The notes under the pieces are model-generated. The model had not been told where the DNA came from. It saw only the letters and a list, made by a program, of their open reading frames with translations, and did not search any database. The position numbers and the translations under genes are program-made. Of a stretch of DNA of 64,000 nt, positions 1 through 8,694 are shown one piece after another. Within the stretch, counting starts at the first letter, position 1. Each line of letters starts with the position of its first letter. This DNA comes from Chitinophagaceae bacterium UBA4407 (GTDB taxonomy: Bacteria > Bacteroidota > Bacteroidia > Chitinophagales > Chitinophagaceae): assembly GCA_002390845.1 (NCBI GenBank), contig DGQT01000052.1, positions 16,705-80,704 of the forward strand, read 5' to 3'.

Positions 1-192
1 TTTTTTGCCAATATTAATACAGTCTTCTACCTGGGCTACCGGAATAATTTTTTCAGCACCGTTGTATAAAGCCGTGGCCATTGTAGATGTAGCACGAAAA
101 ACATCAATGATCACAACAATGCTATTACTAACTTCATAAAGGTTTAAAAGGCCGGGCGACAATATCGTGTGCAGAAATGGTTTTGTTTGCAT
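1..192 (-). CDS. 2-phosphosulfolactate phosphatase-like protein (ComB family), 3' end outside window
   Basis: Reading the minus strand from an ATG at 192 gives 64 uninterrupted codons to the window edge, so the start is present and the C-terminus is missing. Residues 25-36 read IVVIIDVFRATS, followed by TMATALYNGAEKIIPVA. This matches the start of the ComB family, which hydrolyses 2-phosphosulfolactate in coenzyme M synthesis in archaea. In Bacteroidota, which lack that pathway, the substrate is uncertain and the protein is best treated as a Mg-dependent acid phosphatase-like enzyme. The gene is followed on its upstream side by palindromic repeat element 1, and no promoter was recognised between them. 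The family call rests on only the first 64 residues. Confidence 0.75.
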   Translation of the reverse strand, partial: MQTKPFLHTILSPGLLNLYEVSNSIVVIIDVFRATSTMATALYNGAEKIIPVAQVEDCINIGKK

Positions 193-240
193 AAGGCAGC
201 AAATATACATACACCTGTATAACTGTTATTTCAGGCTCAC

Positions 241-416
241 TTTTTTGGGCCGGGCATTTGTATTTCATGGCATCGGCTCTTGCGTCGCACACTTGTGCGG
301 TTGGAACGTTTGGCAGCAGCGTGCACCCGGATGCAAAAGCTGAATTATTTGCTGAACGTACAAGTGTGCGACGCAAGAAAAGCTTAATAATTATTGTTTA
401 GCCCGGTTCAGAAAAA
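241..416. repeat. Palindromic intergenic element 1
   Basis: Complete copy. The left end is TTTTTTGGGCCGGGC and the left core TTGCGTCGCACACTTGTG. The right core is GTACAAGTGTGCGACGCAA and the right end GCCCGGTTCAGAAAAA. The loop (about 300-350) contains a GTGCACCCGGATGCAAAAG-like stretch that recurs inverted in element 2. It lies 54 bp past the stop of the first permease. Confidence 0.9.
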
Positions 417-470
417 CGAATTTGGGGAATTGATTATTTGGTAATTCGTTGATGAAAAAGCATTATCAAA

Positions 471-2906
471 TCATTCTGCTCTCAAACTCTTTACAGGATT
501 AGCTAGTGCAGCTTTAATTGCCTGCAAACTCACAGTAAGCAATGCTACAATAGTGGCAGCAACTATAGCTACAAGAAACACCCACCAATGTGATATCAGA
601 TCGATGCGGTAAGCGAAATCTTTAAGCCAGTTATTCATTGTTATCGCTGCAACAATACAGGCAATGACTGAAGCGAAAATGATAAGCTTTAAGAATTCTT
701 TTGAAAGTAGAAACACAATGCTGCCTACATCTGCGCCAAGTACTTTACGCACACCAATTTCTTTTACGCGTTGGGTAATGGCAAAGGCTGACAAACCAAA
801 CAAGCCAAGGCATGCAATAAAAATAGCGATACATGCAAAAACGGTAAAGATGGTTCCCTGCTTTTGTTCCGATTCATAAAGCTTGTCAAAATTATCATCG
901 AGAAAAGCATATTGGTATGGAATTTCGGGAAGAAATTTTCTCCATGTTTTTTCAAGATAATCAAGCGATGCCGTAATATTATTACCGGATAATTTTACAG
1001 AAAGATTATTGAAATAATTAACAGACGGAGGAAACATAACCAACACCATAGGAACAATCTGCTGGTGCATACTTTCAAAATTAAAATCTTTAACCACACC
1101 AATAATATGCCCCTTTGTATTGCCATATTTAAAATCTTTTCCAACTGCGTTTTGCGCAGATTTCCACCCAAGCGCTTTTACTGCAGATTCGTTGATGATA
1201 AAGCCTGAAGTATCGGTTCCGTAGTCTCTTGAAAAATTTCTGCCCGCTGCCATAGTGATGCCATAAGCGGGAACAAAATCATAATCTACCGAAACATATT
1301 TTATATCGGTGTTCGTTGGTGCCATTGAATCTCCCGATAAAGTGTAAGCACCCTGATCATCAAGTAACCTTCCTGTAGGGATGCGTGAAGAACGTGCAAC
1401 ATCTTTGAAATTACTATTTGAAAGAAGTTCAGTGCGGAATGATTCGAACTTATCGCTGAGTGCATTATTGTATGGCAATACTGCAACATGATCTTTATCA
1501 AAACCAAGTGATTTTTGCTGCATATAATGCAGTTGCTGAAATACAATTGCAGTTGCAATAATGAGAATAATGGAAATAGAAAATTGTGTTATTACCAATA
1601 CCTTTCTAAAAGAAACATTCGCTCCCTTTACTTTAAATAACCCTTTCAACGTTTTTACAGGTTGGAAAGAAGACATAAAAAGTGCAGGGTAAATACCAGA
1701 TATTATTCCTACAACAAAAGGCGTAAGAAACAATGGAACAAGCACCTGCCATTTCATAAGAATGTCAACACTTAATCCCTGCCCTGAAATTTCATTAAGC
1801 CAGGGCAATGTAAAATATAGAAAACCTAAAGCAATAATGATGGCAACCCAGGATATTAAAACAGATTCACTCAGGAACTGAAATATCAGCTCTTTTTTTC
1901 TTGCACCAATTACTTTGCGTATACCGATTTCTTTTGCCCGCAATGCAGAACGTGCTGTAGAAAGGTTCATATAATTAATACACGCAATTAATAAAATAAA
2001 AAAGCCGATAGCTGCGAAAATCCATACCCTGTTTATATCTCCGTTCGGTTCCGCCTCATAATCGGTATGAGAATAAAGATGAATGTCTGTTAATTTTTGC
2101 AGGCTCAACGTTGTAAACTTAGAAACCTGCTGACCATTGTAATCGCTTTTATCCATGTGTGCATCAATAAATGCCGGAAACCGTGCAACCATCTTCTGCG
2201 GATCATAATTTTTTGGCAGCAGCAAATAAGTGAAGAATGAATTGTTGCCCCAGTTGGTACGCAAATTTTCTGCGCCATACACGGCAGAATCCTTCAGTGT
2301 ATTAAACGAAACCAGCATTCCCGGATGCATGTGTGCATTGGATGGAAACGCTTTGTAAATGCCTGTTATTTTAACATCAAACTGGTTGTTTGCCCTTATC
2401 ACTTTATTCATAGGGTCATCATTGCCAAAATATTTTTTCGCTGTTTCTTCAGTCATCATTGCCGAGAATGGTTCAGCTAAAGCCGTCTTTGGATTTCCTT
2501 TTAAAACATCAACAGAAAATACATCGCACAAATTTTCATCAGCAAAAAAAACATTTTGTTCATTAATCAGTTTGTCTTTATAGCGAAGTGGTGTAATACC
2601 GTTATCCAGCAGCCGCGTCATCTTTTGAATCTCAGGAAAATCATTGGGCAAATAATAACCAAACGGTGGCGAAACCGTACTTAGATTAAGTGACACAGCC
2701 CCTTGTTGATTATAAAAAGTTCTTGTTACGCGGTAAATATCATTAGCATTTTTATTGTACCTGTCGTAGCTTAATTCATTAAGAATATAAGTGGTGATCA
2801 GCAGGCAACAGGTAAGCCCAACGGTAAGGCCAAATAAATTGATGAACGAAATAAATTTATACTTCATCAGATTGCGCCACGCCAGTTTGAAATAATTTTT
2901 AAACAT
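471..2906 (-). CDS. ABC transporter permease A (fused MacB/FtsX type)
   Basis: 811 residues with the layout of the large Bacteroidota FtsX-family permeases: an N-terminal membrane helix (about 20-42), a MacB-type periplasmic domain, a first FtsX block of three helices starting near residue 293 (ACINYMNLSTARS, then RAKEIGIRKVIGA), a second periplasmic domain, and a second FtsX block (ACLGLFGLSAF, then KEIGVRKVLGA). It ends in NPVKSLRAE, shared with its paralogues. The two half-transporters are thus fused in one chain of about eight helices. Such proteins work with a LolD/MacB-like ATPase and a membrane-fusion protein; here the only candidates are at 15848-17836. It is the last of five permeases read in one direction. 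The substrate is unknown. Confidence 0.9.
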   Translation of the reverse strand: MFKNYFKLAWRNLMKYKFISFINLFGLTVGLTCCLLITTYILNELSYDRYNKNANDIYRVTRTFYNQQGAVSLNLSTVSPPFGYYLPNDFPEIQKMTRLLDNGITPLRYKDKLINEQNVFFADENLCDVFSVDVLKGNPKTALAEPFSAMMTEETAKKYFGNDDPMNKVIRANNQFDVKITGIYKAFPSNAHMHPGMLVSFNTLKDSAVYGAENLRTNWGNNSFFTYLLLPKNYDPQKMVARFPAFIDAHMDKSDYNGQQVSKFTTLSLQKLTDIHLYSHTDYEAEPNGDINRVWIFAAIGFFILLIACINYMNLSTARSALRAKEIGIRKVIGARKKELIFQFLSESVLISWVAIIIALGFLYFTLPWLNEISGQGLSVDILMKWQVLVPLFLTPFVVGIISGIYPALFMSSFQPVKTLKGLFKVKGANVSFRKVLVITQFSISIILIIATAIVFQQLHYMQQKSLGFDKDHVAVLPYNNALSDKFESFRTELLSNSNFKDVARSSRIPTGRLLDDQGAYTLSGDSMAPTNTDIKYVSVDYDFVPAYGITMAAGRNFSRDYGTDTSGFIINESAVKALGWKSAQNAVGKDFKYGNTKGHIIGVVKDFNFESMHQQIVPMVLVMFPPSVNYFNNLSVKLSGNNITASLDYLEKTWRKFLPEIPYQYAFLDDNFDKLYESEQKQGTIFTVFACIAIFIACLGLFGLSAFAITQRVKEIGVRKVLGADVGSIVFLLSKEFLKLIIFASVIACIVAAITMNNWLKDFAYRIDLISHWWVFLVAIVAATIVALLTVSLQAIKAALANPVKSLRAE

Positions 2907-2942
2907 AGAAGAAGTTATAAGTTGTAAGTAATATGTTTTAAG

Positions 2943-3118
2943 TTTTTATGTACTTAACTTTTTGTTCTTTACTCATCGCCTGTTGTGTCACTCTCTTATA
3001 CGTTCAGAATATGATTCATCTTTTGCATCCGGGTGCATTTTGCTGCCAACGATCCTGCAGCACAAGTGTGCGACGCAACGATGCTTCATTTATATTCTTT
3101 AGCTGGGTTCATAAAAAA
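2943..3118. repeat. Palindromic intergenic element 2
   Basis: Complete copy with mixed arms. The left core is TTGTGTCACTCTCTTATAC (GTGTCACTC type) and the right core ACAAGTGTGCGACGCAACG (GCGTCGCAC type). The left outer end carries an ATGTACTTAACTTTTTG variant that reappears inverted at the right end of element 9. The loop holds the element 1 loop sequence in the opposite orientation. Confidence 0.88.
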
Positions 3119-3151
3119 ATTTCAATATTTAACGCTTCAGGAAAAAACTCA

Positions 3152-5581
3152 TCACTCTGTTCTCAAGCTCTTCGTTGGGTTCATTAGTGCTGCTCTTATT
3201 GCCTGAAAGCTTACTGTTAGCAATGCTATTGCCAGCGCGCCGCTGCCCGCTAAGGCAAATATCCACCAGCTTATATCTGTGCGGTATGCAAAATCCTGCA
3301 GCCAGGTATGCATAAAATACCATGCAACCGGTGCAGCAAAAACGAATGCGATTGCAACAAGTTTTATAAAGTCTTTTGAAAGCATTTGTACAATGCCCTG
3401 CACACTTGCACCCAATACTTTTCTTATACCGATTTCTTTGGTGCGTTGCTCTGCCATAAAAGTTGCCAGGCCAAACAAACCTAGACTGGCAATAAAAATG
3501 GCGAGCACAGCGAAGATCAGCGTTAAAGTGCCGATGCGTTGCTCGCTCCGATACATATTATCAAAAGAATCATCAAGGAAGTTGTAGCTGAAAGGCATGC
3601 CGGGAGCCATTGTTTTCCATATATCTTCTACCTGCGTTACCAATGATTTTATATCTGCCGTACCAACTCTGAAAGAAGCAATGCCTGTGCTGCGCGAAAG
3701 GTTAAAGCACAATGGCCCTATGTTTTGCCGCAATGATTCGTAATTAAAATTTCTAACAACACCAATAATTGTATACCCCTGTGTGCGTGATGCACTATTA
3801 TTGTCAGGTGACCAATATAATTTTTGCCCAATGGGATCTTTAAACCCAAGAAGTGATGCAGCAGTTTCATTAATAATAATAGCGGTAGAATCTGCGCCGT
3901 ATTCTTTAGAGAAATTACGCCCCTTTATAATTTCCATACCCAGGGTTTTAATATAGTCGTAATCAATGCGCCAGTTTTGCATATTGAAGCCATTCTGTGG
4001 CGTCATTACGGCTTCTTTAGAAAAAGTATTGTCACTTCGTGAAGAAGCAGAAACGGGCAGGTACGAACTTATGGTACCAACGTTAACGCCTTTTATACCC
4101 AGTACGCTGTTCTTAAATGCATCAATATTTTTATCAAGCGCGCCGGTGCCATTAATAACCAGTACCTGATCTTTATTAAAGCCAAGTTTTTTTGTTTGTA
4201 TATAATTCAGTTGATTGTATACTACAATGGTTCCAATAATAAGTATGATAGATGTTGCAAACTGAATAACCACCAGTGTACTACGCAGGTTGCTTTTCTT
4301 TAAGCCCTTACCGGCATTACCTTTTAAAACAGTAATAGGTTTAAACTTCGAGAGGAACAATGCAGGATAACTGCCGGCCAAAATACCTACAACAAAAGGT
4401 AGTGCAATAATGAATGGTAATATTTTTGCACTCAGCAAATCATTTACAGATAATGATTTGGCAGCAATATCATTAAACAAAGGCAGCACCAGGTAAGCTA
4501 CACCAATTGCAATAATCATAGAGATCATTACCGTAACCGTAGATTCTACAAGAAACTGAGTAATCAGTGTTTTCCGGCCCGTACCGAGCACTTTTCTGAT
4601 ACCTACTTCTTTGGCCCGGTTGGCAGAGCGTGCTGTAGAAAGGTTCATAAAGTTAATACAGGCAATCAGCAATACGAATAATGCCACAGCACTGAAAATA
4701 TAAACATATTGAATGTTGCCATTGGCATCGAGCTCAGGAAAACGATCTGAGTACAAATGAATATTAAGTAAAGGCATTAAAGTATATTCCAGTTTATTAC
4801 CGGCTTTACTAAAATCATCCATGCTGTTGATTTGCATAAACTGCTTTGCCTCGGGTAAAATATATTTATCAATAACCTGTGTAAAATTCTTTTCAAAAGC
4901 CTTGTAATCTGTACCTGGCCTTAGTTTTATATAAGTCTGAAAATTATGGCTCAGGTAGGTGCCAAATGGATAATCTACGTTACCCATAGAAAACAAAAAA
5001 TCGAAATGAAAATGCGAGTTGTGGGGGATATCTTTTATTACGGCTGTTACTTTATAAGGAGTGTTGTCTGCTTCAACAATTTTACCCAAAGCATTGGCGG
5101 TACCAAAATATTTTTTTGCGGCAGTTTCAGTTATTACTACCGTATTGGGTGCGTTTAATGCAGTCTTTGTATCGCCGGAGAGTGCCGGCAGTGTAAATAC
5201 ATTAAAGAAAGTTGAATCTACATTTGCTACATTCTGTTCTGTAATAAATTCAGTTCCTTTCTTAATAAGCTTTGACCCGCTTGATGCATAAATCCGTGTG
5301 TATTCCTCAACCTGCGGATAATCTTTTTTTAGCGTGGCACCCATAGGATCTGAACAAACTGCCAGCTTTAATTCGCTGCCGCCAAATTTAATATCTGAAT
5401 CAACACGGTAGATATTTTCTGCTGCAGTATTATAACGGTCGTAACTTAACTCGTCTATTACATAAAGCGTGATGAGCATGCATACTGCAAGGCCGCAGGC
5501 AAGGCCAAAAATATTTATGGCAGAATATCCTTTGTTCTTCCATAAATTCCTGAAAGCGATTTTAAAATAGTTCTTGAACAT
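3152..5581 (-). CDS. ABC transporter permease B (fused MacB/FtsX type)
   Basis: 809 residues, paralogue of permease A over its full length, with the same order of parts: N-terminal helix, periplasmic MacB-like domain, FtsX block (ACINFMNLSTARSANRAKEVGIRKVLG), second periplasmic domain and second FtsX block (KEIGIRKVLGASVQGIV), ending NPTKSLRTE. It starts from ATG at 5581. The 256 bp between it and permease C contains no palindromic element and no enhancer pair, so it is probably read through from the permease C promoter. No ATPase domain is present, so it must share one encoded elsewhere. Export substrate unknown. Confidence 0.9.
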   Translation of the reverse strand: MFKNYFKIAFRNLWKNKGYSAINIFGLACGLAVCMLITLYVIDELSYDRYNTAAENIYRVDSDIKFGGSELKLAVCSDPMGATLKKDYPQVEEYTRIYASSGSKLIKKGTEFITEQNVANVDSTFFNVFTLPALSGDTKTALNAPNTVVITETAAKKYFGTANALGKIVEADNTPYKVTAVIKDIPHNSHFHFDFLFSMGNVDYPFGTYLSHNFQTYIKLRPGTDYKAFEKNFTQVIDKYILPEAKQFMQINSMDDFSKAGNKLEYTLMPLLNIHLYSDRFPELDANGNIQYVYIFSAVALFVLLIACINFMNLSTARSANRAKEVGIRKVLGTGRKTLITQFLVESTVTVMISMIIAIGVAYLVLPLFNDIAAKSLSVNDLLSAKILPFIIALPFVVGILAGSYPALFLSKFKPITVLKGNAGKGLKKSNLRSTLVVIQFATSIILIIGTIVVYNQLNYIQTKKLGFNKDQVLVINGTGALDKNIDAFKNSVLGIKGVNVGTISSYLPVSASSRSDNTFSKEAVMTPQNGFNMQNWRIDYDYIKTLGMEIIKGRNFSKEYGADSTAIIINETAASLLGFKDPIGQKLYWSPDNNSASRTQGYTIIGVVRNFNYESLRQNIGPLCFNLSRSTGIASFRVGTADIKSLVTQVEDIWKTMAPGMPFSYNFLDDSFDNMYRSEQRIGTLTLIFAVLAIFIASLGLFGLATFMAEQRTKEIGIRKVLGASVQGIVQMLSKDFIKLVAIAFVFAAPVAWYFMHTWLQDFAYRTDISWWIFALAGSGALAIALLTVSFQAIRAALMNPTKSLRTE

Positions 5582-5837
5582 AACATAAGTTTTTAACTAT
5601 ACATAATACGATCCTGCTTTTCTCATGTAACACTATTTATATTATTCAGCTTTTATTTCGCTGTTTTAAAACATCTGGCAAATAATATATCATAGGGGTA
5701 GAAGAGTATTCCAAAACAAGTTCAGGCAAACTTTGCAAGAATACCTGCTTCATATTTTTCTGTCTGGTTTAAAATGCAATTGATGATTTGACTGTTTGAT
5801 GATAAAGAACATTATCATATAACGGCACATCATAAAA

Positions 5838-8267
5838 TTATTCGCTTCTTAAACTTTTTACAGGATTGGCCAATGCTGACCTAACTGCCTTATAGCCAAC
5901 AGTGATCCATGCAATGATAAGTGATACAAAAATGGCCAGCAGGAATACGCCGATACCAATATTAATGCGGTTTGGCCCTTCAAAGTTCTGTAACCAGCTA
6001 TTCATATAATACCATGCAACGGGCACTGCTATTATAAATGCAATACCGATAAGCACAGTAAATTCTTTAGAGAACATTACAACAATGTTACCTACACTTG
6101 CGCCCAATACTTTTCTTATGCCTACCTCTTTTGTTTTTTGTGCAGCCATAAAAGAAACAAGCCCGTATAAACCAAGACAGGAAATAAATATAGCAATGCC
6201 TGCAAAAATTTTATAAAGAAGCGACAACTGGTTTTCCTGCCTGTAAAAATTTTCTATGGTATCATCGGCAAAGTGGCTGGTAAATGCATATTCGGGATAC
6301 GTTTTTTCCCAAAGCTTTTGTATTTGCGCCTTGGTAGCGCCAAGGTTTGCTGTATTTATTTTAACCGCAATTGTAAAATAGAATTGTTTTCTTGCGGCTA
6401 TGGTTAAAGGTTTTGTACCATCTTTAAGTGAATTGGTTTTAAAATCTTTAACCACACCTACTACTGGCAGCCACTGCCCACTACCAATCCGAATATTTTT
6501 ACCGATTACTTTTTGCGGATCTGTGATGCCCAGTTTATGCAAAAGTGTTTCATTGATAACAAACTCATTCATTGTATCGCTTGCAACATAATTTCTTCCG
6601 GCTATTAGTTTAACACCGTAGGTCTTAAGATATTCGGCATCTCCAAATTTGTGGAATACCGGAAAGTCTTCATCTTTTTTGTTGTCGAATGCAAAATTTG
6701 ACGCCCAGTTATTGTTGGAAGAAACTTCATCGCTGCCAAAGGAAACATTGAGTACGCCCGGGTTTTGCAGTAATTGCTGCCGCAATGGTTCCATACGGGC
6801 AAGGTTTATACTATCCGTTTGGGCGGGCAATATTAACAATGCTTCTTTATTAAAACCAAGATCTGCATTGCGCACATGATTCATCTGGCTTACAGCAACG
6901 ATAGTACCAATGATCAATATTTGTGATATAGCAAACTGTGTTATCACCAATATTCTTCTTAACGAAATGCCGCCAATATTGGCAGAAGTGATTTTACTTT
7001 TTAAAGCCATCACCGGCTTAAATCCAGACACGATCATTGCGGGATAAATGCCCGAAAGAACTGTTACCGTTAATAAAATAATTACCAGAAAAATTACAGC
7101 ATCCGCAGAAATAAGCGGTATGTTTTCAGGCACACTGGCCACATTAGAGAGATACGGCATAGTAATCTTTGCAAGCGTTACTGCAAGTACCAGAGAAAAC
7201 AAAACAATAAGAAATGTTTCGCCCATTACCTGCATAATCAATTGCCCACGTTTACTACCCAGCACCTTTCTTATACCAACTTCTTTACTACGGCCCACTG
7301 CCTGCGCTGTAGAAAGGTTGATAAAATTAATTGATGCCATAACAATAATAAGCCCCCCAATAAATGCAAGCGTCCACAATACATTTTTATCTGTACTGTG
7401 ATCGCCAAGGCTGCCATAACCCGCATCGAAATGTATATCGCGGAATGGCTGTAATACCTGCACTTTTCTTCCATCATCCTGTTTGTAATATTTTTTTACA
7501 AAGGCAGGCATTTGCGATTGAATATTGGCAGCGCTAACATTGGCAGGCAGCAGTACAAAAATCTGGTGATTGCTGCTGAGGCTGCCCCATTCTGTTGAGT
7601 ATCCAAAATTATCCGGGTTCGTTTTGAAAGACTCGTAGGATATAAACATCGCCATGTTCATATCGCTGTTTAACGGCGCATCTTCTAATATCCCACTTAC
7701 CTTTAATAAAACGGTATTGTCCAGTTTAATAAACCTGCCTTCTGCATTTTTCCATGAGCCAAAATATTTTTCTGCAGATTTTTTATTCAATACAACATTC
7801 CCCGGATCTTTTAATGAAGTGGCATTACCACTTAACCATGTTGCATTGAACATATCAAAGTATGCGGGTACAGTAAATATGATATTGTTTTCTTCAACAA
7901 ATTTTTTACTGGCAGCAACATCAGTATTGGGGTCTGTGCCCAAAACAGTAATAAGATTGTCTGATGAACTTGCAACAGGTACAACTTTTTCAAACTGCGG
8001 AAAGTCTGCTTTCAGCGCATCATAAGCAGGGCATGGAATACCGGGGTTGCGGTCTACGCTTCCATCTCTATGATTCTCTGTGGTAACTATGCGGTAGATA
8101 TTGCTGTAATTTTTTTGAAAAGTGTCGTAACTCAATTCAAAATGTACTACGATAAAAATTAAAAGGCATGCAGCTATGCCCACTGCAAGCCCGCTGATAT
8201 TTATTACGGAATGGGCTTTATTACGCAAAAGGTTACGCCAGGCTGTTTTCAAGTAGTTACTGAACAT
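5838..8267 (-). CDS. ABC transporter permease C (fused MacB/FtsX type)
   Basis: 809 residues. The N-terminal helix lies near 20-42, two MacB-like periplasmic regions alternate with two FtsX membrane blocks (MASINFINLSTAQAVGRSKEVGIRKVLG, abbreviated as the STAQA and KEVGIRKVLG motifs, and later KTKEVGIRKVLGASVGNIV), and the end is NPVKSLRSE. Its start codon lies about 60 bp downstream of a TGGCAT promoter-like element and about 130 bp downstream of a tandem enhancer-like site, an arrangement shared with permease D and the membrane-fusion gene. It is thus one of the directly regulated entry points of the locus and probably also drives permease B. Confidence 0.9.
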   Translation of the reverse strand: MFSNYLKTAWRNLLRNKAHSVINISGLAVGIAACLLIFIVVHFELSYDTFQKNYSNIYRIVTTENHRDGSVDRNPGIPCPAYDALKADFPQFEKVVPVASSSDNLITVLGTDPNTDVAASKKFVEENNIIFTVPAYFDMFNATWLSGNATSLKDPGNVVLNKKSAEKYFGSWKNAEGRFIKLDNTVLLKVSGILEDAPLNSDMNMAMFISYESFKTNPDNFGYSTEWGSLSSNHQIFVLLPANVSAANIQSQMPAFVKKYYKQDDGRKVQVLQPFRDIHFDAGYGSLGDHSTDKNVLWTLAFIGGLIIVMASINFINLSTAQAVGRSKEVGIRKVLGSKRGQLIMQVMGETFLIVLFSLVLAVTLAKITMPYLSNVASVPENIPLISADAVIFLVIILLTVTVLSGIYPAMIVSGFKPVMALKSKITSANIGGISLRRILVITQFAISQILIIGTIVAVSQMNHVRNADLGFNKEALLILPAQTDSINLARMEPLRQQLLQNPGVLNVSFGSDEVSSNNNWASNFAFDNKKDEDFPVFHKFGDAEYLKTYGVKLIAGRNYVASDTMNEFVINETLLHKLGITDPQKVIGKNIRIGSGQWLPVVGVVKDFKTNSLKDGTKPLTIAARKQFYFTIAVKINTANLGATKAQIQKLWEKTYPEYAFTSHFADDTIENFYRQENQLSLLYKIFAGIAIFISCLGLYGLVSFMAAQKTKEVGIRKVLGASVGNIVVMFSKEFTVLIGIAFIIAVPVAWYYMNSWLQNFEGPNRINIGIGVFLLAIFVSLIIAWITVGYKAVRSALANPVKSLRSE

Positions 8268-8329
8268 TTTAAAAAAATTTTGTTTAACCGGGTCTTGAAC
8301 AAAAGAACAATTTCCTTATTTGAATAGTG

Positions 8330-8345
8330 TATTAATTATATGCCA
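8330..8345 (-). promoter_or_regulatory. Candidate activator-dependent promoter for permease C (TGGCAT element)
   Basis: The minus strand carries TGGCAT at 8345-8340, resembling the -24 half of a sigma-54 promoter. The expected -12 GC is absent; TAATA stands at the TTGCA position. The support is positional: the hexamer ends exactly 51 bp from the first enhancer-like site, the same distance as at 11308 and 18115. It would give a leader of roughly 50 bases. Confidence 0.5.
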
Positions 8346-8395
8346 ATTATGAATGGCATTATTCTCAACAGTTTATAAAGTTACCGGCGCGAACA

Positions 8396-8436
8396 GTGTA
8401 CGTTTCCGATACAGTGTTTGTTCAGTATTGATACAT
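8396..8436. promoter_or_regulatory. Tandem enhancer-like sites upstream of permease C
   Basis: Site 1 (8396-8414) begins GTGTACGTTTCCGATACA, an imperfect palindrome (TGTACG against CGATACA). Site 2 begins exactly 22 bp later (8418-8436) and shares about 12 of the 17 specified positions. Two sites two helical turns apart upstream of a promoter are typical of NtrC-family activators. Matching pairs occur at 11359-11399 and 18166-18206. Confidence 0.65.
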
Positions 8437-8480
8437 ATTTCAGGCGGTATGTTTCAAGATAAAAAGGTGTGCAGGTAAGA

Positions 8481-8648
8481 TTTTTTGTAACGGGCATTTT
8501 AGCTTTACTCAACTTTTGTTGTGTCACTCACTTGTACGTTCTGAACAGCGGTCGACCGTCGACAGTCAACGGTCGACCAAAGAATCAAAAGTATAAGTGT
8601 GCGACGCAAGAATGCTTCATTGTTATTCTGTTGTTTGGTTCATAAAAA
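8481..8648. repeat. Palindromic intergenic element 3
   Basis: Complete copy. The left end is TTTTTTGTAACGGGC, the left core GTGTCACTCACTTGTAC and the right core ATAAGTGTGCGACGCAAG. The loop (8550-8578) is itself a palindrome: GGTCGACCGT and ACGGTCGACC around a 9-base centre. Confidence 0.88.
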
Positions 8649-8694
8649 TTCTTTTCTTCATTTCACATTTACCTGTTCGCACATTTGCACGTCA

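Noticed and set aside
134..376. 80-codon minus-strand frame at the left edge
   Set aside because: It overlaps the ComB-like start in another frame and runs through element 1.
2947..3110. Sigma-54-like TGGCA-N-GC in the loop of element 2
   Set aside because: TGGCAGCAAAATGCA on the minus strand has a 9-base spacing, lies in repeat DNA and has no enhancer pair.
8550..8578. Operator made of GTCGAC palindromes
   Set aside because: The motif recurs in the loops of elements 11 and 25, away from any common gene, so it is better treated as a repeat module.
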